Part shown: piece by piece, positions 8,845 through 15,829 of the stretch
How positions within the stretch are numbered: the stretch's first letter is position 1
How the letters are laid out: each line of letters begins with the position of its first letter
NCBI GenBank assembly: GCA_963814315.1
Contig: CAWFCG010000002.1
Span: 124,001-188,000 of the forward strand
Direction: 5' to 3'
DNA length: 64,000 nucleotides
From: JAFMJV01 sp963814315
Lineage (GTDB): Bacteria > Chloroflexota > Limnocylindria > Limnocylindrales > CSP1-4
Translations under genes and position numbers: made by a program
The notes under the pieces: generated by a model
The model's input: only the letters and a program-made list of their open reading frames with translations
The model's database searches: none
Told to the model about the DNA's origin: nothing

Positions 8845-9891
8845 ATGTCCGACCAGCTATCCGATGGCTTGGCCGAGGAGATAGCCCGCGTCGCCGATCG
8901 TGCGTCACTCGGCTTCGTCCGCTTCGACCCCCAACTGCGTGTCCGCCGTGCGAACGGTATCGCCCACCACGTCCTCGACCGGAAGCCCGGTTCGCTGCTC
9001 GGTCGGTCGGTGATGGAAACGTTCGTCGACCACCGGGTCGAATCGATGATCCGTGATGCCGCCGGTGGTCGGTCAGGAACGCACTCGGGCGAGATGGGCG
9101 ATCGTCGCAGCGTCGTGGTGTGCGCCAGTCCGGCCTCGGACGGGGGCGTGTGGGTGACGATCGAGGATTTCACCGAGCTGGAGCGGTTGCGACGGATCCG
9201 CAGTGAGCTCATCGACAACCTCAGCCATGAGCTCCGAACACCGCTCGCGAGCGTGCGCCTGCTGACCGAGATGCTCATGCTCGATCTCGCCGCGGCCGAC
9301 GTGCCCGATCGCGTCAAGGAGCGTGTCGCCAGCATCGACATCGAGACCGGGCACCTGGTCCAGATGGTGAACGAGCTGCTGGACCTCTCCCGCATCGAAC
9401 AGGCGGTCACCCGCATGCGACGTGACCCCGTCGAGATCGGTCCTCTGGTCGCTGCCACGGCGCAGAGACTGCGCACCTTTGCTGACCGTCAGGCGGTCGC
9501 CCTCGTGCTTGACGTCCCGCAGGACTTGCCTCCCGTTCGCGGCGACGAGGAGCAGCTGGAGCGCCTGATCATGAACATCCTCCACAACGCCATCAAGTAT
9601 TCGCCCGACGGCGGGGTCGTCGGCGTCCTGGTCGACACGGAACCGGTGGGGCATCCGAGCGCGGTCGTCGTCGCCATCAGTGATGAGGGTGTGGGCATCC
9701 CAGCGGACGACCAGGCTCGCGTGTTCGAGCGCTTCTACAAGGTCGACCGGGCGCGCCAACGTGGATCGGGCGGCACCGGCCTGGGCCTGACCATCGCTCG
9801 CCACATCGCAGACGCGCACGGCGGACGCATCTGGCTTGAATCGACCGACGGCAAAGGTTCGACGTTCCGCGTCTCGTTGCCGCTCGCGTAG
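8845..9891 (+). CDS. PAS-containing sensor histidine kinase, PhoR-like
   Basis: A 348-residue kinase without evident transmembrane helices. Residues about 15-110 look like a PAS domain. The DHp helix carries the phosphoacceptor H128 in ELIDNLSHELRTPLASVRLL, and the ATPase domain has the N box NILHNAIKYS, G1 SDEGVGIP, F box FERFYKV and G2 GTGLGLTIARHI. This domain arrangement and the position between pit and pst genes fit a PhoR-type phosphate kinase that would act through PhoU/PstB rather than an extracellular sensor. The response regulator at 4370-5089 is the nearest partner in the window. The cognate pairing is inferred. Confidence 0.93.
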   Translation: MSDQLSDGLAEEIARVADRASLGFVRFDPQLRVRRANGIAHHVLDRKPGSLLGRSVMETFVDHRVESMIRDAAGGRSGTHSGEMGDRRSVVVCASPASDGGVWVTIEDFTELERLRRIRSELIDNLSHELRTPLASVRLLTEMLMLDLAAADVPDRVKERVASIDIETGHLVQMVNELLDLSRIEQAVTRMRRDPVEIGPLVAATAQRLRTFADRQAVALVLDVPQDLPPVRGDEEQLERLIMNILHNAIKYSPDGGVVGVLVDTEPVGHPSAVVVAISDEGVGIPADDQARVFERFYKVDRARQRGSGGTGLGLTIARHIADAHGGRIWLESTDGKGSTFRVSLPLA

Positions 9892-9893
9892 GG

Positions 9894-10442
9894 CTACGCC
9901 CGGTCGTCGGCGGTGAGCAGCTCGGCTGGGACCAGCCAGCGCAGCTCACCTTCTCCGTCACCAAGCTTGGTGTGCAGGTCAACCGTAGCCAGGGTGCCTT
10001 TCTTCATCGATAGGCCTGCGGCGTCGACGAGATAGGTGAGCAAGGCCGATAAGTCGGGATCGTGGCCGACGAACATCGGTTCGCGAGCTCCGGTCTCATC
10101 GAGCAGCGCCCAGAGCTCGCGTTTGCCGAAGCCGTCACCCAGGCGTCGGTCGGACTTCACGCTCATGCCCAGCGCGCCCGCGACGATCTCCGCGGTCTGC
10201 TGGGCGCGGACCTTGGGACTGGTCACGATCACGTCCGGACGAACCTGCTGTGCGGCCAGGAACGCTCCCAGGCGCTCGCACTGGCCGCGGCCCTTCTTGG
10301 TCAGGGGGCGCAGGTCGTCATGGCCCACCCAGTCGAACGAATCGCCCGCATGGGCATGCCGCAGCAGGTGCACTCGCACCCGCCCCTGGTCACTCGTTCC
10401 CGGCTGTCCTGCTGGCATCTCCGCTAGGTTGGCACGTCGCAC
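9894..10442 (-). CDS. sixA: SixA-like histidine phosphatase
   Basis: A small phosphohistidine phosphatase of the RHG (phosphoglycerate mutase-like) superfamily. The catalytic motif is HLLRHAHAG, the second histidine is in FVGHDPDLS, and DLRPLTKKGRGQ and SPKVRAQQTAEIV are standard SixA segments. The frame opens with GTG at 10442 or ATG at 10418; the conserved domain begins only about 22 residues in, so the start is uncertain. It is downstream of phoU and overlaps the tail of a small phosphatase remnant. A role in dephosphorylating a phosphohistidine signalling protein, or small phosphate esters, is plausible but unproven. Confidence 0.87.
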   Translation of the reverse strand: MRRANLAEMPAGQPGTSDQGRVRVHLLRHAHAGDSFDWVGHDDLRPLTKKGRGQCERLGAFLAAQQVRPDVIVTSPKVRAQQTAEIVAGALGMSVKSDRRLGDGFGKRELWALLDETGAREPMFVGHDPDLSALLTYLVDAAGLSMKKGTLATVDLHTKLGDGEGELRWLVPAELLTADDRA

Positions 10443-10537
10443 GTACTCATGCGCGTCGCGCGCAGCAACGCCTCCGCCATGATCGACCGCGCCGAGTCGT
10501 TGGCCCAGATGAAGTCGACCCGGATCAGCTCGCTCAT
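10424..10537 (-). pseudogene. Truncated ArsC-like / low-MW protein tyrosine phosphatase remnant
   Basis: The phoU stop overlaps an ATG (ATGA) that opens a 37-residue frame, MSELIRVDFIWANDSARS then IMAEALLRATRMSTCDVPT. This matches the N-terminus of ArsC/LMW-PTPases, whose P-loop normally reads V-C-T-x-N-S-A-R-S followed by MAEALLR. Here the catalytic Cys is Trp and the frame stops soon after, so it cannot be an active phosphatase. ArsC-like genes are often found after phoU, which supports descent from a real operon member. It overlaps the 5' end of the sixA frame. Confidence 0.6.
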
Positions 10538-11310
10538 TCGTTGAGCTCCGTCACCTCACCGGTGGCGAGGAAGACGATGTCCTCAGCGATGTTGGTCACT
10601 CGGTCACCCACGCGCTCCAGGTAGTGCGCCGCGAAGAGGATGCGAGCACCGGCATCGACATTGGCCGGATCGGCACGCATGAGACCGAGTGCCTCGGCGA
10701 AGATGGCGTGATAAAGCTCGTCCACATCGTCATCACGCCCCGCCACCGCCCTGGCGCTTTCGGCGTCCACCTCGACGACCGCCTTGAGGATATCGCGGAC
10801 CAGTGCGGCCGCTAGCCGGCCCATCTGTGGCAGATGCACGTAGTCCTTGAGGGGTGGACTCGGTGCCAGCTTACGAGCCTGCTTGGCGACCGACGCGGCG
10901 TAGTCCCCCATCCGCTCCAGATCGTAGGCGACGCGGTCGAGGGTCAGCAGGAAGCGCAGGTCACGCGCGACAGGCTGCTGCGTGGCGATCGTCCGAGTGA
11001 TCTGCTCGGACACCTGGTGCTCCATGGCGTTGATGTCGCGGTCGTTCTCGATGACTGCCGTAGCGGCATCAGCGTCGTGTCGCTCAAGCGCTTCGATGGC
11101 GGCGAGGATGCGCTCGGCGACGAGGCTGCCCATGCGCAGGATGCCGTCCTTGATCTCGGCCTCTTCGGACTCCAGTGCCTCCCGCGTGAAGGGTCGGGGG
11201 ACCTCGACCGCGGGTCGGACGTCCAGGTCGGTGCGGTGGCTTGGCTGCTCGACCACGCTGGGCGTCGCGGCCCCCTCGTTGGCGGTCGGTCGTCCCGTGG
11301 GGTCGGTCAT
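10534..11310 (-). CDS. phoU: Phosphate transport regulator PhoU
   Basis: A negative regulator of the Pho response and modulator of PstSCAB. It has the two tandem three-helix PhoU repeats: the first with ERHDADAATAVIENDRDINAMEHQV and RDLRFLLTLDRVAYDLERMGDYA, the second with DVDELYHAIFAEAL and ILFAAHYLERVGDRVTNIAEDIVF. A disordered N-terminal extension of about 45 residues precedes the first repeat. The ATG at 11310 has a GAGGAAAG ribosome site and lies 10 bp after pstB. It is the last intact gene of the pst operon. Confidence 0.96.
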   Translation of the reverse strand: MTDPTGRPTANEGAATPSVVEQPSHRTDLDVRPAVEVPRPFTREALESEEAEIKDGILRMGSLVAERILAAIEALERHDADAATAVIENDRDINAMEHQVSEQITRTIATQQPVARDLRFLLTLDRVAYDLERMGDYAASVAKQARKLAPSPPLKDYVHLPQMGRLAAALVRDILKAVVEVDAESARAVAGRDDDVDELYHAIFAEALGLMRADPANVDAGARILFAAHYLERVGDRVTNIAEDIVFLATGEVTELNE

Positions 11311-11320
11311 GACTCTTTCC

Positions 11321-12148
11321 TCATCCGAAGCGACCGGAGACATAGTCCTCGGTCAGTTGGTGCTTGGGGTTCGTGAAGATCTGCGTCGTGGGTCCCTTTT
11401 CGACGAGGTACCCGGCGCGATCCTCGCCCATGGTCAGGAACACCGTCTCGTCGGAGGCGCGCGCCGCCTGTTGCATATTGTGCGTGACGATGACGATGGT
11501 GTACTCGGCGCGCAGTTCGAACATCAGCTCTTCGATCTTGAACGTGGCCACGGGGTCCAGCGCCGAGCAGGGTTCGTCCATGAGGATGACGTCCGGCTGG
11601 ACGGCGATAGCGCGGGCGATACAAAGCCGCTGCTGCTGGCCACCGGAGAGTGCCGTGCCCGGCTGCTTGAGCTTGTCCTTGACTTCGTCCCAGATGGCCG
11701 CGCGACGAAGGCTCGACTCGACGAGCTCTGCCATGTCGCCTTTGTAGCCGGCGATGCGGGGCCCGAAGGCGATGTTGTCGTAGATGGACTTGGGGAAGGG
11801 GTTGGGCTTCTGGAAGACCATGCCGATGCGCCGCCGCACCTCCACCGCATCGACCTTGGGGTCGTAGAGGTTCACGCCGTGATAGCGGATGGCTCCGCTG
11901 TTGTGGGCACTGGGGATGAGGTCATTCATGCGGTTGAAGCAGCGCAGCAACGTCGACTTGCCACAGCCCGACGGTCCGATGAAGGCCGTGATGCGGTTCT
12001 GCGGGATGTCCAGGTCGATGTCACGGACGGCCCTGAACTCGCCGTAGTAGGCAGAGAAGCCTCGTATCTCGAAGACGCTGACGTCAGCCGGGCCGGTGGC
12101 GGAGCCCGCGGGCGCCTGGGTCGATATCTCTGGCACGGTGTTTACCAC
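11321..12148 (-). CDS. pstB: Phosphate ABC transporter ATP-binding protein PstB
   Basis: The ATPase of the high-affinity phosphate importer. Walker A is GPSGCGKSTLL, the signature is LSGGQQQRLCIARA, Walker B is VILMDEPCSALDP, and the H-loop is VIVTHNM. The PstB-specific RMNDLIP and VFQKPNPFPKSIYDN stretches are present. The start is GTG at 12148, overlapping the pstA stop by 7 bp; a second GTG at 12136 is possible. The N-terminus before the ABC core is about 25 residues of low conservation. Confidence 0.97.
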   Translation of the reverse strand: MVNTVPEISTQAPAGSATGPADVSVFEIRGFSAYYGEFRAVRDIDLDIPQNRITAFIGPSGCGKSTLLRCFNRMNDLIPSAHNSGAIRYHGVNLYDPKVDAVEVRRRIGMVFQKPNPFPKSIYDNIAFGPRIAGYKGDMAELVESSLRRAAIWDEVKDKLKQPGTALSGGQQQRLCIARAIAVQPDVILMDEPCSALDPVATFKIEELMFELRAEYTIVIVTHNMQQAARASDETVFLTMGEDRAGYLVEKGPTTQIFTNPKHQLTEDYVSGRFG

Positions 12149-13089
12149 TTTCTGGCGTATCGGTTACGGAGGATGATGGCGACGGCATTGATGAACAGCA
12201 CCAGCAGCAGCAGCACCACGATGGCCGCCGCGGTGAGCTCGCGGAACTCTGTCCGTGGTTGGCGCGACCAGCTGAAGATGAGCGTGGGAAGTGCTGTGTA
12301 TGGGCCCTGCAGGCGTTCCACCAGCGAGGCGTTGGCAGCCACCGCGAAACCGCCGGTGACCGCGCCCACGAGCAGCAGCGGTGCGGTCTCGCCGAACGCC
12401 CGGCCGATGGTCAGGATGGTCCCGGTGAGGATGCCCGGGAGGGCATAGGGCAGGACGTGGGAGCGGATGACCTCCCACTTGGTGGCGCCCACGCCAAAGC
12501 CGGCCTCGCGAATCGATGAGGGCACGGCGCGGAGCGACTCAGCCGAGGTGATGATGACGATGGGCAGTACCACGATGGCCAGCGTGAAGCCACCGGAGAT
12601 GATCGACTGCCCGCCGGTCCACTCGCGTAGCAGGACCACGAACACGGCGATGCCCAGCAGGCCATACACGACCGCGGGCACACCGGCCAGGTTGCGTACG
12701 GTGGTGTTGATGAGCCGTGTCAGCCAGTTGTCTGAGGCATATTCCTCGAGATAGACGGCGGCCGCGATGCCGATGGGGATGGCCAGCACGGCCACAAAGA
12801 GCATCAATACGATCGATCCCCAGAGCGCTTGTCCGATGCCGGCACGCCCCGGGTTGGAGGACATGGGGTTGGTCAGGAACTCGCCCATGTCCCGCTCCCC
12901 GAAGACCGGCAGGGCCTTGATGAAAATGTCGCTGATGAGCCACACCAGCACGCCCAGCGCGATGAAGAGCGATGCCAGCAAGGCCAGTTCGAAGACGACC
13001 GATCGCCAGTCACGCCGGCGGCCCATGAGCGCCTGCTCCACGGCCTCGGTCGCCGAGCGTGGTGCTGCGGGGCGCTGCTCGGCGCTCAT
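12142..13089 (-). CDS. pstA: Phosphate ABC transporter permease PstA
   Basis: An inner-membrane permease subunit of PstSCAB. It has a cytoplasmic N-terminus, about six transmembrane segments and the EAA coupling motif (AVPSSIREAGFGVGATKWE). The motif GVPAVVYGLLGIAVFV is typical of PstA. ATG 13089 shares its A with the pstC TGA (TGATG), so translation is coupled. The protein ends RNRYARKW just as the GTG of pstB begins. Confidence 0.96.
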   Translation of the reverse strand: MSAEQRPAAPRSATEAVEQALMGRRRDWRSVVFELALLASLFIALGVLVWLISDIFIKALPVFGERDMGEFLTNPMSSNPGRAGIGQALWGSIVLMLFVAVLAIPIGIAAAVYLEEYASDNWLTRLINTTVRNLAGVPAVVYGLLGIAVFVVLLREWTGGQSIISGGFTLAIVVLPIVIITSAESLRAVPSSIREAGFGVGATKWEVIRSHVLPYALPGILTGTILTIGRAFGETAPLLLVGAVTGGFAVAANASLVERLQGPYTALPTLIFSWSRQPRTEFRELTAAAIVVLLLLVLFINAVAIILRNRYARKW

Positions 13090-14015
13090 CAGTAGCCCTT
13101 GCGCATGCGTCGCACCAGGTGCTCGCTCACGAGGTTCAGCGCCAGCGTCATGAAGAACAGCAACAGCCCGATGAAGAAGAGGCTGTTGAAGGCGACCCCG
13201 CCGCCGACCGCATCGGAGCCGATGGCGATGACGGTCATGGCGCCGGTCATCGTTTGTCCCGGCAGACAAGGGTTGATGCTGAAGACCGCGCCACCGACAC
13301 CGCCTGCGGCGATGGCTACGATCATGGTCTCGCCGACGGCTCGCGAGAAGGCCACGATGAGCGATGCCGCGATGCCCGAGACCGCGGCCGGTACGACCAC
13401 ACGGATGCTGGTGGTTCGCCTGGTGGCCCCTAGGCCATAGGACGCCTCACGCAGGTTGTCGGGGACCGCGTACATGGCATCCTCGGAGATCGACGCCACC
13501 AGTGGGGTGACGAGGATGCCGACTGCGATGCCAGCGCTGGCCAGGGTGAAGGGCAGCGAGTTGCCGCACAGCGGTTGCACGATGGCTGGGCTCAAGACGG
13601 TGAGGGCGAAGAATCCCAGCACCACGCTGGGGATGGTGGCCAGCACTTCAAGCACCGGCTTGAGCAAGCCGCGCATCCTGGGGCTGGCGTACTCGGCCAG
13701 GTAGATGGCGGCTCCCAGGCCCAGCGGTGCCGCCACCAGCATGGCGATGACGGCGATGACCAGGGTGCCACTGATGATGGTGGCCAGGCCATAGTCGCCC
13801 GAGCGCGGCTGCCAGACATCGGACAGCAGGGCGCCCGGGTCGATGCCGCGCAGGAAGGTGATGGTGTCGCCCAGCAGCGAGAGGACGATGGCCACGGAGA
13901 TGACGATGGCCAACCCGGCCGACACGAAGAACAGCGAGCGGATGATCCGTTCGCGTCGACGTCGGGCGGCGCTGCCCGTCAAGTCGTCGAGGGTGACCCT
14001 TCGCGGGGTCGTCAT
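13089..14015 (-). CDS. pstC: Phosphate ABC transporter permease PstC
   Basis: The partner permease of PstA. The sequence contains ATIPSVVLGFFALTVLSP and the coupling segment AVPDNLREASYGLGATRR, with about six membrane spans, as in PstC. The start ATG is at 14015. It is separated from pstS by 138 bp holding a strong hairpin at 14087-14117, whereas pstC, pstA and pstB overlap one another, so PstS can be expressed at a higher level than the membrane subunits. Confidence 0.96.
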   Translation of the reverse strand: MTTPRRVTLDDLTGSAARRRRERIIRSLFFVSAGLAIVISVAIVLSLLGDTITFLRGIDPGALLSDVWQPRSGDYGLATIISGTLVIAVIAMLVAAPLGLGAAIYLAEYASPRMRGLLKPVLEVLATIPSVVLGFFALTVLSPAIVQPLCGNSLPFTLASAGIAVGILVTPLVASISEDAMYAVPDNLREASYGLGATRRTTSIRVVVPAAVSGIAASLIVAFSRAVGETMIVAIAAGGVGGAVFSINPCLPGQTMTGAMTVIAIGSDAVGGGVAFNSLFFIGLLLFFMTLALNLVSEHLVRRMRKGY

Positions 14016-14086
14016 GCCACTAGTCCGCTGCTCATGCGAGCGATACGCGGCTCATGCGACCAGCCCGCCGCTCGCACACGGGCGTG

Positions 14087-14117
14087 GAGCCGGGCCCCTG
14101 GGACAGGGGCCCGGCTC
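14087..14117 (-). promoter_or_regulatory. Intercistronic hairpin between pstS and pstC
   Basis: A perfect inverted repeat with 14-bp arms (14087-14100 and 14104-14117) and a 3-base loop, very GC-rich and without a following U-tract on the minus strand. It sits between the pstS stop and the pstC start. In pst operons such stem-loops protect or partly terminate the upstream pstS message, giving an excess of binding protein. Structure is seen directly; function is inferred. Confidence 0.7.
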
Positions 14118-14153
14118 TCATGGCAACCGAGGGGATCGAAGATGAGACCGTGA

Positions 14154-15200
14154 CTACGCTCCGACCTCGGACTTGGCGGTGTCCCAGGCAGCCTGCATCT
14201 CCGCGAGAGCCTCATCGGAGATCTGCACGTAGCCGGCCACCGACACCAGCTCCTGGCCCTCGGGAGTCAAGTAGAAGTCAACGAACGGGGCCAGCGCAGG
14301 GTTGTGCGTTCCACTCGCTGGATCGATGCGGCCCTGCTCGGGGTAGATGAAGAGGTCGCGTGCGATGGGGTAGGTGTTGGCGGCCACGGTCTCCTCATCG
14401 GGCACGACGCAGCCCTCGCCGCCGTCGATAGCGACCATACGCACGCGGTCGGAGTTGTTGAAGGCGTAGGCGTAGCCCACGAAGCCGATGCCGTTGGGGT
14501 TACCGCCGACGCCGTCGATGATGACGTTGTCGTTGGGTGAGGCGACGTAGATGTCACCCGGCTGGCGCGTGTAGGGCTCGCCCGCCGCGGCCTCGTTGCC
14601 GGCCTCGGCTCGTGCTTCCTGGATGTCCTGGAGGGTGATCTCGATGAAGGAGCCCCAGGTGCCCAATTCGTCGCCTGGCGCGGTGATGGCGAGGTCGCCA
14701 CTGGGCCAGCTGCTGGTCTCGGAGCCGAGTTCGGCAGCGAAGGCGGCCGCATCCTCCCAGGTGCGGACCTCGTCCGACTCCACCCCGAAGATGGCGTAGA
14801 GGTCGTTGAAGTTCAGGCATTCCGTGGTTTCGTTCTGGGCGCTGACGACAACGGCAAGGCCGTCGATGCCGATCTTCAGCTCCACCGGCTTGATGCCGTT
14901 GGCGGCGCAGGCCTCCGTTTCAGCGTCCTTGATACCGCGCGAGGCGTCACTGATGTCGGTCTCGCCATTGCAGAACTGCTCGAAACCGGCGGTGGTGCCG
15001 GGTCCGTTCACGCGGTAGGTCCAGTTCTCGTTCTGGTAGTTGAATTCCTCGGCCATGATCAGCGAGATGGGCTCGACGGTGGACGATCCGGAGATATCGA
15101 CGAAGCCCTCTGCGTCCTGCGCGAGCGCGCTGCCGGCCAGGTTGGCACTGAGGGCGGCGCTGCTGATCGCGGCCGCAGCGAAGCGTGAGATCTTGTGCAT
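14154..15200 (-). CDS. pstS: Phosphate ABC transporter substrate-binding protein PstS
   Basis: The periplasmic or surface phosphate-binding protein. ATG 15200 follows an AGGAGGG site. Residues 1-28 form a signal peptide (basic MHKISR, then an Ala/Leu/Ser-rich core ending ALAQD). Ligand-binding landmarks are ISGSSTVEPIS, the NGPGTTAGFEQF loop and SDASRGIKD. No lipobox cysteine is seen near the cleavage site. It is the first gene of the pst operon and carries a phased PHO box 81-125 bp upstream of its start. Confidence 0.95.
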   Translation of the reverse strand: MHKISRFAAAAISSAALSANLAGSALAQDAEGFVDISGSSTVEPISLIMAEEFNYQNENWTYRVNGPGTTAGFEQFCNGETDISDASRGIKDAETEACAANGIKPVELKIGIDGLAVVVSAQNETTECLNFNDLYAIFGVESDEVRTWEDAAAFAAELGSETSSWPSGDLAITAPGDELGTWGSFIEITLQDIQEARAEAGNEAAAGEPYTRQPGDIYVASPNDNVIIDGVGGNPNGIGFVGYAYAFNNSDRVRMVAIDGGEGCVVPDEETVAANTYPIARDLFIYPEQGRIDPASGTHNPALAPFVDFYLTPEGQELVSVAGYVQISDEALAEMQAAWDTAKSEVGA

Positions 15201-15280
15201 GGTTGGAACGGTCCCTCCTGATTCGGCTGGATGCAGGGCCGACCCCAGCCCCACCGGTCTACGTCTCTGATCGTGAGCTG

Positions 15281-15325
15281 CGACCATGAACGAATGATCG
15301 TGACTCGGTTAACGCTCGGTTAACT
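15281..15325 (-). promoter_or_regulatory. PHO box (11-bp phased direct repeats) upstream of pstS
   Basis: On the pstS strand the heptamer GTTAACC begins at 15324 and again at 15313, exactly 11 bases apart and each followed by GAG. A third, weaker copy (GTTCATG) begins at 15291, three 11-base periods from the first; the intervening slot at 15302 is degenerate. This matches the known PhoP PHO-box architecture of 11-bp units with a GTTCACC-like core. The block lies 81-125 bp upstream of the pstS ATG. Spacing and core are read directly; the regulator is inferred. Confidence 0.72.
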
Positions 15326-15411
15326 GCGTCTCCTTGAGGCCGCTACGAGAGCCGCTACGACGAGTTGGCGGCGCTGCTGCGACAATGTGCCCCCAGAACG
15401 AAAGGGAACGC

Positions 15412-15753
15412 ATGGCCAGGAAGAGGGGCAAGCGCGGGCACAGGGGCGCCGCAAAGCCGAAGCAACTGCGCAAGCGACTACACAAGGCTGAGGCTCGGTT
15501 GCACCGCGCTGAGGTGAAGCGCGATCGGGCCCAGGCGCGGGTCGATGCACTGGCCATCATCGCGGACGAGGTCGGAGCGCAGTTGGCCGACCTGGGACGA
15601 ACGGCCGACGAGGTAGCCGACACGACCAAGCGGGCCGAAGACGAGGCTGGGTCGAAAGCGGATGGCGAGCCCGTGCCGAACGAGGAGCCCCAGCCGAAGG
15701 CGCATCCGAAGGCTGCAGGGGAGCCCACGCCTGAAGCTGCGCCCACGACATAG
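15412..15753 (+). CDS. Small basic coiled-coil protein, unassigned
   Basis: A 113-residue product from ATG 15412 with AAAGGGA upstream. The first 50 residues are extremely basic (MARKRGKRGHRG and runs of Arg/Lys/His) and helical, residues about 25-85 have a heptad-like Ala/Leu/Arg/Glu pattern suggesting a coiled coil, and the tail is Pro/Ala/Glu-rich. It resembles no family I can name. It faces against its neighbours, between the PHO box and the CYTH/CHAD gene, in a polyphosphate gene cluster; a polyanion-binding or granule-associated role is possible but speculative. A longer upstream start at 15334 is unlikely. Confidence 0.55.
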   Translation: MARKRGKRGHRGAAKPKQLRKRLHKAEARLHRAEVKRDRAQARVDALAIIADEVGAQLADLGRTADEVADTTKRAEDEAGSKADGEPVPNEEPQPKAHPKAAGEPTPEAAPTT

Positions 15754-15829
15754 GTCCCGGCCACACGGGGAAGCTCGGCCACACGGGGAAGCTTGGCCAG
15801 AGCGGCTCGGCCTGATCGGTCGGTCGTGG

